7,499 nucleotides of DNA from Candidatus Zhuqueibacterota bacterium (GTDB lineage Bacteria > Zhuqueibacterota > Zhuqueibacteria > Oceanimicrobiales > Oceanimicrobiaceae): the NCBI GenBank assembly GCA_011775825.1, contig JAABYK010000478.1, positions 7,562-15,060 of the forward strand, read 5' to 3'. How positions within the stretch are numbered: position 1 is the first letter of the stretch; every line of letters begins with the position of its first letter. Of this stretch, positions 1 through 5,388 are shown piece after piece. The notes under the pieces were generated by a model. That model ran no database searches. It saw only the letters and a program-made list of their open reading frames with translations, and was not told the DNA's origin. Made by a program: the position numbers and the translations under genes.

Positions 1-23
1 CTTCTCTTGAGAAGAGAAGGGGG
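1..23. repeat. Palindromic repeat cut by the window edge
   Basis: Bases 1-8 (CTTCTCTT) and 12-19 (AAGAGAAG) are a perfect inverted repeat around GAG, followed by a run of five G at 19-23. The second palindrome at 60-85 has the same plan (C-run, TCTCTT-type arm, AAGAGA-type arm, G-run). I therefore infer that a C-run lies just left of the window and that this is another copy of the same intergenic repeat family. It does not end in a T-run, so a rho-independent terminator is unlikely. Confidence 0.5.
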
Positions 24-55
24 CTATTTTAAACAGCATGTCCAGGCGCAGGAGA

Positions 56-103
56 AAGTCCCCCTCTCTTGGCCAAGAGAGGGGGATTTAGGGGGTGAGT
101 TCG
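56..103. repeat. C/G-flanked palindromic intergenic repeat
   Basis: Positions 60-85 form a perfect 26-bp palindrome: five C, TCTCTTGG, CCAAGAGA, five G. As RNA it could fold into an 11-bp stem with a GGCC loop. To its right lies ATTTAGGGGGTGAGTTC (86-102), which repeats the G-run; read on the minus strand this tail is a C-rich direct extension of the palindrome. In my recollection, repeats of this shape recur between genes in several bacterial phyla, often mistranslated as peptides containing NPPLL. That family identity is recall, not a search result. It lies downstream of the small gene at 159-443 and could shield transcripts or be a dispersed REP/MITE-like element. Confidence 0.6.
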
Positions 104-129
104 AAAAAAGTTTCGCTGTAGTGCTAATT

Positions 130-143
130 TGAATTCGAATTCA
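130..143. other. Perfect 14-bp palindrome after the small gene
   Basis: TGAATTCGAATTCA is self-complementary and sits 15 bases beyond the stop codon of the gene at 159-443. A second weak inverted repeat follows at 102-115 (CGAAA, four-base loop, TTTCG). Neither is followed by a convincing T-run on the minus strand, so termination is only one possible role. A protein-binding site or chance are the alternatives. Confidence 0.3.
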
Positions 144-158
144 GGTACGAAAAAACCA

Positions 159-443
159 TCAATTAACCTGCTTTTCTCGAAACAACAAGTGAATGAATCG
201 GTCTCTCGGACCCGGGTTGTAGATTTGAACCAGTTCCCAATTTCGATCGTAACTTTGGATGCTGCGCTTGAGCTGCTCAATCCGATTTGAGCCCACTTGC
301 AGACCCTCCAAGTCTGCATCCGGTGTCCATTCAAAAGCTTCAACTCGGAAATTGAATCGCTTCTTCTTGTCTGCAATGGTCACTTCAACTTTGGCGGTCT
401 TATCGGCAGCGAGACTTGGAATGGGCACACAAATGTCGTTCAT
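159..443 (-). CDS. Small conserved-looking cytoplasmic protein, function unknown
   Basis: This encodes 94 residues that I do not recognise as a named family. There is no signal peptide, membrane segment or cysteine pair. The N-terminal third (VEVTIADKKKRFNFRVEAFEW) reads like alternating beta strands. It is followed by a charged helix-like stretch (RIEQLKRSIQSYDRNWEL) and a C-terminal strand (RFIHLLFREK). This suggests a compact alpha/beta domain, which is inference. The ATG at 441-443 is supported by an AGGAG-type ribosome binding site about 8 bases upstream. The gene starts 89 bases after the stop of the large permease on the same strand, and a promoter candidate lies in that gap, so it may be transcribed on its own. 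Its reality rests on the ribosome binding site, plausible composition and lack of a better competing frame; function is open. Confidence 0.7.
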   Translation of the reverse strand: MNDICVPIPSLAADKTAKVEVTIADKKKRFNFRVEAFEWTPDADLEGLQVGSNRIEQLKRSIQSYDRNWELVQIYNPGPRDRFIHLLFREKQVN

Positions 444-450
444 ATCAACT

Positions 451-457
451 ACTCCTG
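451..457 (-). promoter_or_regulatory. Ribosome binding site of the 94-residue gene
   Basis: On the minus strand this reads CAGGAGT, 7 bases before the ATG at 441-443. It is a near-ideal Shine-Dalgarno sequence and fixes the start of the small gene. Confidence 0.7.
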
Positions 458-490
458 ATGATTGTGAGTAACGATTCCGTTTGTCTACTC

Positions 491-519
491 AATTTACGAT
501 GTCATTACATGTTTTTCAA
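491..519 (-). promoter_or_regulatory. Candidate promoter of the 94-residue gene
   Basis: On the minus strand TTGAAA (514-519) and TAAATT (491-496) are separated by exactly 17 bases, in the short gap between the permease stop and the small gene. The -35 matches the sigma70 consensus in 5 of 6 positions and the -10 in 4 of 6. An AT-rich gap makes chance matches easy, so this is only a candidate. Confidence 0.35.
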
Positions 520-532
520 CAAAATTGTGATG

Positions 533-2944
533 CTATTCATAACGCAGCGCATTTGCGGGATTGGTGACAGCCGCTTTGATGGCCTGATAGCTGACCGTCA
601 GCAGCGCAATTGTCAGGGCCAGGAATGCCGCAAATAGCAGAGTTTGCCAGAGCAACGGCGAAGTCCAACTGAAATCCATTCGATATGCGAAGTCTTGCAG
701 CCAGTTTTGCATGGCAGAATAGGCAACCGGCCAGGCAACGACGTTGGCGACGATCACCCATTTGCTGAAATCTTTGGAAATGAGCAAGACGATGTTCGAT
801 ACCGTCGCTCCGAGGGTTTTGCGAATGCCGATCTCTTTGGTGCGCTGCTCGGCGGTAAATGAAGCCAGCCCGAACAAACCGAGGCAGGCGACAAAAATGG
901 CCAATATGGCAAATGCGCCGAAAATCCTTTCCAAACGTTCCTCTGAATGGTACATCTGATCGAACACCTGATCCAGGAAGAAATAATCGACAGGCCGTTC
1001 AGGTTCAAACGCCTGCCATTTCCCTTTGATGAAATCCATCGTGTCCGAGATGTTGGCAGCCGTCAGTCGGATGGACAAGTAGCGAAACGATTCCGGTTGT
1101 ATATACATCACCAGCGGTTGGATGGTTTGATGCAACGAACGAAAATGGAAATCGTCGACCACCCCGATGACGTGGCCGCTTTGATAGTTCCACGAGCCGT
1201 CTTCATTGCGTGCAATCGGTCTGGCAATGCGTTTGCCAATCGGGCTTTCCCAACCAAGCTGTTCAGCAGCGGTCTGGTTGATAAGAAATGCCTCGGATTC
1301 GTCCGTCCCCATCTGCCTGGAAAAGTTTCTTCCGGCAACAAGATCGATTTCCATGGTTTCGAGATAATCGTGGTCAACCACCAGCACTCTCGAAGAAAAC
1401 CGGTCGTTCTCGGCTCGTCCTTCCACTTCAAAGGGCATGCCCCAGTCGCCGCCTCCCGGTAGATTTGCAGATGCGGCAGCGCTAATAACGTTCGGATTTT
1501 GCAGCAGTTCATTTTTTAAAAAATTGTACTTTTGTTTGGCTGCGTCATCCTGGAGGCGGACAACCAATATTTGCTCCTGGTTCATCCCCAGTTTCTTATT
1601 GCGAATGTAATTGAGTTGTTGAAAGACCACGGTCGTGCCGATGATGAGAACGATGGCGATGGTAAACTGGAGGACGACCAAACCTTTTCGAACGGTGGTG
1701 GCACTTGCTGCCCCTGAATTGAGCATCCCCTTTAGCACAGATATCGGGCGAAAGGACGACAAAAATAGGGCGGGATACGCACCAGCGAGCAGTCCGACAA
1801 ACAATGAGATCGCGATGAGAGCAAAGAACAGAGCGGGATTGTCAAAGTAGTGCACGCTCAGTTCTTTTCCCGCCATTGAGCCGAAGGTCGGCAAAAGCAG
1901 CTCCGACAATCCGATGGCCGCCAACAAGGCAAGGAAGCTGAGTAGGACGGATTCGCCGAGAAATTGGTTAATGACCTGCAGTCGCTGCGCCCCGACGACT
2001 TTGCGCAAGCCGACTTCTTTGCAGCGATTTGCCGAGCGCGCCGTCGCCAGATTCATGAAATTGATGCAAGCGATGAGCAGGATAAACACCGCAATGGCGG
2101 TGAAGATATAAACATAGGCGATGTCGCCGTTGGCCTCAAATTCGCGGAACAGATCGGAATGCAGATGGATATCCGTAATCGGCTGAAGTTTGACAAGATA
2201 ATTGATCGGCTCGTCATCTGTAATGTGCGTTCGAACAAACTCCGGAAACTTCTGTTCCAGCACAGCGGGAGACACATCCGGCTTCAGAAGCAGGTACACA
2301 TGGAAGTTGTTCATACGCCAAGCGTTCAGGTCGAAGAAGTTGTAACTTACGAACGAGACCAGAAAATCAAAATGGAAATGGGAATTGCGCGGCACATTTT
2401 TGACCACGCCCGTGACTTGATATTCCTCATCGTTGTCGATGATCAGCCTCTTCCCGATGGGCTCCTCATCACCAAAATACTTTTGTGCCAGGTCTTCTGA
2501 AATGACCAATGTATTTGGTTGGGTAAGGGCCGTTTTGGGATTGCCTTTGATGAGTGGAAACGTAAACACGTCAAAAATCGTGGAGTCGGCGTAGAGACCC
2601 CCTTCTTCAAAAAACACTTTGTCCTGATATCGAACCAGGCTGCGACTGAAGAAGCGAAAACGCACGAAGCTTTCTACCTCCGGGTAGTCTTTAAACAGAG
2701 CCGGACCCCAGGGTGCGCCCACTCGGGCAATGCCGTCCGTTACATCTTCTTTATCTAATTTGATCACCCGATAAATTCGATTTGCGTTTTCATGGAAGGT
2801 ATCGTATCCGAGTTCGTCTTCCACCCAAAGCAAGATCAAAATACAGCATGCCATGCCGATGGCGAGCCCGGACACATTGATGAGAGAAAACAATTTGTGC
2901 TTGAGAAAGTTTCGGATGGCGACTTTCAAGTAGTTTTTGAACAT
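533..2944 (-). CDS. Duplicated FtsX/MacB-type ABC transporter permease (complete)
   Basis: This inner-membrane permease has 803 residues from the chosen start. In order it shows: an amphipathic N-terminus; a first membrane segment at about 18-40 (SGLAIGMACCILILLW); a MacB-type periplasmic domain at about 45-275; membrane segments near 276-300, 326-351 and 371-393 (first FtsX core); a further segment near 418-440; a second periplasmic domain at about 443-670; and segments near 674-697, 726-746 and 763-786 (second FtsX core). The cytoplasmic motifs KEVGLRKVVGAQ (about 309-320) and TKEIGIRKTLGA (about 702-713) follow the first segment of each core, as expected for the coupling helix region. An ATP-binding partner would drive it, but none is in the window; the substrate cannot be told. 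I prefer the ATG at 2942-2944 over a TTG 12 codons upstream, because MFKNYLKVAIRN is the family's usual beginning and GGAA lies about 6 bases before it. It is paralogous to the permease at 5389-7499. Confidence 0.93.
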   Translation of the reverse strand: MFKNYLKVAIRNFLKHKLFSLINVSGLAIGMACCILILLWVEDELGYDTFHENANRIYRVIKLDKEDVTDGIARVGAPWGPALFKDYPEVESFVRFRFFSRSLVRYQDKVFFEEGGLYADSTIFDVFTFPLIKGNPKTALTQPNTLVISEDLAQKYFGDEEPIGKRLIIDNDEEYQVTGVVKNVPRNSHFHFDFLVSFVSYNFFDLNAWRMNNFHVYLLLKPDVSPAVLEQKFPEFVRTHITDDEPINYLVKLQPITDIHLHSDLFREFEANGDIAYVYIFTAIAVFILLIACINFMNLATARSANRCKEVGLRKVVGAQRLQVINQFLGESVLLSFLALLAAIGLSELLLPTFGSMAGKELSVHYFDNPALFFALIAISLFVGLLAGAYPALFLSSFRPISVLKGMLNSGAASATTVRKGLVVLQFTIAIVLIIGTTVVFQQLNYIRNKKLGMNQEQILVVRLQDDAAKQKYNFLKNELLQNPNVISAAASANLPGGGDWGMPFEVEGRAENDRFSSRVLVVDHDYLETMEIDLVAGRNFSRQMGTDESEAFLINQTAAEQLGWESPIGKRIARPIARNEDGSWNYQSGHVIGVVDDFHFRSLHQTIQPLVMYIQPESFRYLSIRLTAANISDTMDFIKGKWQAFEPERPVDYFFLDQVFDQMYHSEERLERIFGAFAILAIFVACLGLFGLASFTAEQRTKEIGIRKTLGATVSNIVLLISKDFSKWVIVANVVAWPVAYSAMQNWLQDFAYRMDFSWTSPLLWQTLLFAAFLALTIALLTVSYQAIKAAVTNPANALRYE

Positions 2945-2987
2945 GACGCATTCCAAATGTTTATTGGGCCAAAACTTCAAATAAAAT

Positions 2988-3078
2988 AATAAGGATATAA
3001 GGGTGAAGCGGTTGGAGGGTTTGAGGATAGAACAGCCTATTGAATGTCTATTTGGCTCGTGGCCCCTATATCCTTATT
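2988..3078. repeat. Long-range inverted repeat upstream of the permease
   Basis: AATAAGGATATA at 2988-2999 is exactly complementary to TATATCCTTATT at 3067-3078. Pairing continues through GGG at 3001-3003 with the C-run at 3063-3066 if one A (3000) is bulged. Inside, AGCC (3034-3037) can pair with GGCT (3054-3057). The unit is 91 bp and non-coding. It lies 44-134 bases in front of the permease start, so it may be a folded 5' leader of that transcript. Alternatively it is a tiny mobile element with terminal inverted repeats; I see no target duplication flanking it. Confidence 0.5.
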
Positions 3079-3093
3079 CATCGGATAACTTTC

Positions 3094-3118
3094 AAAAAAC
3101 ATACCATGATTGTTTTTT
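3094..3118. terminator. A/T-rich inverted repeat, possible terminator of the RES gene
   Basis: AAAAAACA (3094-3101) and TGTTTTTT (3111-3118) form an 8-bp inverted repeat around nine bases. Read on the minus strand the right arm ends in a T6 run, so it could work as a weak bidirectional terminator about 105 bases beyond the RES stop. The stem is almost all A-T pairs, which is poor for an intrinsic terminator; an operator or simple AT-rich DNA are alternatives. The rest of the gap (3119-3224) holds a 6-bp hairpin at 3182-3197 (TGTTCG, TGAG, CGAACA) without a T-run. It also holds an isolated minus-strand TTGACA at 3141-3146 with no good -10 at the right distance. I see no gene in it. Confidence 0.3.
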
Positions 3119-3224
3119 AAAGATTTAAGGCGAAGTTGTTTGTCAAATGTATGAAAAAGTATCCGCTGGCATTACAGCAGATGTTCGTGAGCGAACAATT
3201 GACGGCAGTATCTCATGGTGCTTC

Positions 3225-3685
3225 TCAGGATCTCAGCAAGCGTTTGTCTGGCATGTAAGGTTCGATTTGAAAAATTGACACGTGTTGCAAGTCTGAATGG
3301 AGTGGATTGATAAGCACATTGAATTCATGTTCAACTACTGCTGAAGGAACTCGGAGTAGCAGGCATTCATTTGTGTTGGCCCAATTTGTTCCCAGGTCGA
3401 CCAAACTTGAAGGGGCCGGATAGTCTCTCCAGTTTTCAGGCAAGTCATGGACTGATATTTCCTTTGGAATGATCTTGTCCGGTATGCTCAACGTCCTAAG
3501 CTCAAATCAGTAGGCAGAATAGCTAAAGATACGTGCACCAGATACTCAACCGTGGCTAATGCCCGATTCTTCGACGTGTAAACAATGCTCGTGCCTTTGT
3601 GATTCCATCGACCCCCATACAACCTTGCTCCAGTTCCAGACAAGTCTTCAATGTAAGCTGATCTGGCGATACGATAGACCTTCAT
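3225..3685 (-). pseudogene. RES-domain toxin, frameshifted
   Basis: RES toxins of type II toxin-antitoxin systems degrade NAD+ when not bound by their Xre/ParS-like antitoxin. The ATG at 3683-3685 opens a frame with the family's start, RLYGGRWNHKG (residues 21-31), IVYTSKNRALATVEYLVH (34-51) and LPTDLSL, which then stops at 3488-3490. The rest of the domain continues in another frame to the TGA at 3225-3227: LSIPDKI, WRDYPAPSSL, LLLRVPSAVVEHEFNVLINP. One extra base near 3495-3497 would join them as DLSL-x-TLSIP, giving 153 residues, a usual length for the family. The Arg (26) and Glu (47) that give RES part of its name lie before the break and the Ser of RVPSAVV after it. The truncated 65-residue product should therefore be inactive. 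The start overlaps the antitoxin stop (TAATG), implying translational coupling. A sequencing error is the main alternative to real decay. Confidence 0.85.
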
Positions 3686-4115
3686 TAGGAGAATACGCCG
3701 TGTTCCATTCGGCCAAGTTCATCGAGCACCATATCCACACCAAATTTTGAGTTTAGAAGACGGATAGGGGGCTTGTCACGCAAAGCCTTGTTGGGGTGAT
3801 TCATCCAGGTTAGGAATTTATTCCGGTCTTCAAACACTTCTGAACCTCGGGCCGCGACTTCCGCAATCTGCAGTATCTGCTCTGACACGACACGGTTGAA
3901 TGGTTTCTTTGAGGTGTATCTTTGTATTGTCCGTTCGGTGACAGGCAGTAAACGTGCCACTTCACTCATCGTAATAGATAAGTATTTGGCAAGATGCACC
4001 AAAGCATCTTTCGTTACGCCTCTGTTGCCTAATTCGACCAAATCCATGCGACTTTGAAGACTTGTCCTTAATACTTTTTCCCACCTAAAATCTTCGCCAG
4101 AGTAGATAACTCCAT
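3685..4115 (-). pseudogene. Xre/DUF2384-type antitoxin of the RES pair, N-terminal frameshift
   Basis: This is the expected cognate antitoxin and autorepressor. An open frame from the ATG at 4045-4047 gives 120 residues. It contains a helix-turn-helix-like part (LSITMSEVARLLPVTERTIQRY, about 23-44 of that frame) and a C-terminal toxin-binding region ending in NSKFGVDMVLDELGRMEHGVFS, typical of the family. However, the strong ribosome binding site (4120-4126) and promoter point to the ATG at 4113-4115. It starts MELSTLAKILGGKKY and hits TAA at 4068-4070. Adding one A to the A5 run (plus-strand T-run 4075-4079) restores LGGKKVLRTSLQSRMDLVEL and a 143-residue protein. The family usually begins with just such an LGG-K-L segment, so I read this as a one-base deletion. 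Weak reinitiation at the internal ATG might still yield a shortened antitoxin, but that ATG has no ribosome binding site of its own. Confidence 0.82.
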
Positions 4116-4119
4116 ATCG

Positions 4120-4126
4120 TCACCTT
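4120..4126 (-). promoter_or_regulatory. Ribosome binding site that fixes the original antitoxin start
   Basis: The minus strand reads AAGGTGA four bases before the ATG at 4113-4115. There is no such signal before the internal ATG at 4045-4047. It is the main evidence that the annotated shorter frame is a remnant and that the upstream start is the ancestral one. Confidence 0.7.
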
Positions 4127-4151
4127 TTCATACTTGATGACACTTTTCGGA

Positions 4152-4180
4152 AGTATAACGACAAATAACGTATTAGTCAA
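4152..4180 (-). promoter_or_regulatory. Near-consensus sigma70 promoter of the Xre-RES operon
   Basis: TTGACT (4175-4180) and TATACT (4152-4157) on the minus strand are 17 bases apart, each matching the consensus in 5 of 6 positions. Transcription would start near 4145 and give a leader of about 30 bases before the ATG at 4115. Just downstream are imperfect inverted repeats: ACTT/AAGT at about 4142-4154, and TCAT/ATGA at about 4127-4139. They could be the operator where the Xre protein represses its own operon. The -35 box starts only six bases past the stop of the solenoid gene. Confidence 0.65.
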
Positions 4181-4186
4181 GAGGAT

Positions 4187-5200
4187 TCAAAAATTCACAT
4201 TCAAGCCTGGCAGCCATCTCAAAAGCTTGGGATTATTCTTGGCATGGTTGAGCACTCCAATCTGAATGCCGTTCAGTTCATCAGCATAATTGAAAATGCC
4301 AATGGTAATGCCGCTTTGCCGACCCTGAATGTGATTGAACGCGCTGACAGAAAGACCGCTGAATGTCCCTCTTTCGGTAATTCTAAAATAGGCGGGTGCG
4401 ACGGCCAATCCATCGAAATCCAGTCCGCCTGCTGCCGTCGCCATGGCGATGCCTTCTATCTCAGTTGCCCCGAGACCAATTCCCGCGACCGTGAGGCCTC
4501 TGAGCGTTCCGCCCGCCCCGGTAGCGATTCCGGCTACCGTAAGACCGGTTAGATCGCCGCCGGTCCCCACCGCGATCCCGGCAAAGGTCAACCCTGCAAT
4601 GCCATTGCCTGACCCCACTCCAATTCCGGCAATATTGATGCCCTGGATGTGGCCGCCAGCGCCGAGGCCCAATCCGCCGACTGAAATCCCTCCGATGTCA
4701 CCGCCTGACCCCAATCCGAGACCGCCAATCATAATGCCGGCGATGTTACTTCCGGCGCCCAAACCGAGCCCCCCGACACCGATGCCTTCAACCGAGCCTC
4801 CGGCGCCGACTCCCAGACCTCCGATGGCCAATCCAAAGACACGGTGACCGGACCCGACCCCGAACGACCCGATGGCTAAACCGTTTACGGCATCTTCGCC
4901 TTCCACACCGACAACTCCCAGAGAAATGCCGTTGTGGGTTCCCGCACCCGGTAAAATGCCCAAGGAAAACCCGTTGACCGTCCCTGTCGGCGGGTCTTTG
5001 GCTTTCCAAAATGTTAAGTTGAGACCGTTGACTCGCTGCAACCGAGTGTCACGAACGTTGATGCGAATGCCATTGACTTTGCGCGAATTGCCGAAACTGA
5101 TGCCATACCCTTCAATGGTCAAATCGAGACTCTGCGCAAATGCGCTTTTTGAAATAAGAACGCAGAAAGAAAGTAGGAACAAAACGATTCGTTTTTTCAT
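4187..5200 (-). CDS. Exported Gly-rich beta-solenoid repeat protein (LA_2272-like)
   Basis: The 337-residue product has a clear signal peptide (MKKR, hydrophobic core, predicted cleavage after SKSAFA at about residue 22) and should be periplasmic, surface-bound or secreted. The mature part is almost wholly repetitive. Degenerate NG-x-hydrophobic units occupy about 43-103. Nine contiguous 16-residue units span 104-247, with the pattern hydrophobic-x-G-[IL]-x-[VI]-x-G-[LI]-G-[VL]-G-x-G. Looser 14-16 residue units run to the C-terminus (SGITIGIFNYADELNGIQIGVLNHA), which ends in a conserved-looking WLPGLNVNF. That C-terminal style resembles the LA_2272-type surface repeat proteins of Leptospira and FCB bacteria; this is recall, not a search. 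No catalytic residues, membrane barrel or lipobox are visible, so a structural or binding role on the envelope is likeliest. The ATG at 5198-5200 is chosen because it directly precedes the signal peptide; no good ribosome binding site precedes it. Confidence 0.85.
   Translation of the reverse strand: MKKRIVLFLLSFCVLISKSAFAQSLDLTIEGYGISFGNSRKVNGIRINVRDTRLQRVNGLNLTFWKAKDPPTGTVNGFSLGILPGAGTHNGISLGVVGVEGEDAVNGLAIGSFGVGSGHRVFGLAIGGLGVGAGGSVEGIGVGGLGLGAGSNIAGIMIGGLGLGSGGDIGGISVGGLGLGAGGHIQGINIAGIGVGSGNGIAGLTFAGIAVGTGGDLTGLTVAGIATGAGGTLRGLTVAGIGLGATEIEGIAMATAAGGLDFDGLAVAPAYFRITERGTFSGLSVSAFNHIQGRQSGITIGIFNYADELNGIQIGVLNHAKNNPKLLRWLPGLNVNF
4460..4891 (-). repeat. Nine contiguous 48-bp coding repeats
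   Basis: This encodes residues 104-247 of the solenoid protein as nine 16-residue units without any insertion or deletion, for example SVEGIGVGGLGLGAGS, NIAGIMIGGLGLGSGG, DIGGISVGGLGLGAGG and HIQGINIAGIGVGSGN. The units differ in the first four residues and in codon choice, so the array is old and diverged rather than a recent tandem expansion. The fixed period indicates one solenoid coil per unit. Confidence 0.85.
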
Positions 5201-5254
5201 GGTAATGTTTGTAGTCCAGAGTTTTGAGTATTTTGATAATAAGAGGATGGCCTT

Positions 5255-5380
5255 CTATACTGAGGACGGGGATAGAAGTTTCACGCTATTTCTTAACTTG
5301 TCGATTGAGGCTTGCTCCGCACCATTCGCAAAATGAGGCAACGGCGAGACTCCATGGCTGCAAGTCTTGCATTCAATCAT
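5255..5380 (-). CDS. Doubtful 41-codon ORF between permease and solenoid genes
   Basis: An ATG at 5378-5380, eight bases after the permease stop, opens a 41-codon frame ending in TAG at 5255-5257. The peptide begins MIECKTCSHG, with a CxxC pair, and has no hydrophobic segment. No ribosome binding site precedes it, so translation would depend on coupling to the permease. The surrounding 188-bp gap (5201-5388) otherwise holds only a poor promoter candidate (TATAGA near 5254-5259) for the solenoid gene. A chance ORF is at least as likely. Confidence 0.2.
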   Translation of the reverse strand: MIECKTCSHGVSPLPHFANGAEQASIDKLRNSVKLLSPSSV

Positions 5381-5388
5381 GGTGGCGG

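Noticed and set aside
29..376. Minus-strand 115-codon frame overlapping the 94-residue gene
   Set aside because: It runs through the palindromic repeat and overlaps a better-supported gene in another frame.
947..2500. Plus-strand ORFs opposite the complete permease (947-1462 and 1964-2500)
   Set aside because: They are antisense to conserved permease domains and show no family features.
2945..2980. TTG start 12 codons upstream of the permease ATG
   Set aside because: The extra residues do not match the family's N-terminus and no ribosome binding site precedes the TTG.
3485..3505. Programmed ribosomal frameshift or restart (TTGA overlap) joining the RES halves
   Set aside because: No slippery heptamer fits the needed shift in the reading frame. 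A TTG restart would make only a C-terminal fragment. A base deletion explains both this break and the one in the antitoxin.
4443..4847. Plus-strand proline-rich ORF of 134 codons
   Set aside because: It is the antisense of the Gly-rich solenoid repeats: glycine codons read backwards give proline. It has no start signals.
4872..5336. Plus-strand ORF of 154 codons overlapping the solenoid gene start
   Set aside because: It is mostly antisense to the signal peptide and early repeats, with low-complexity composition and no ribosome binding site.
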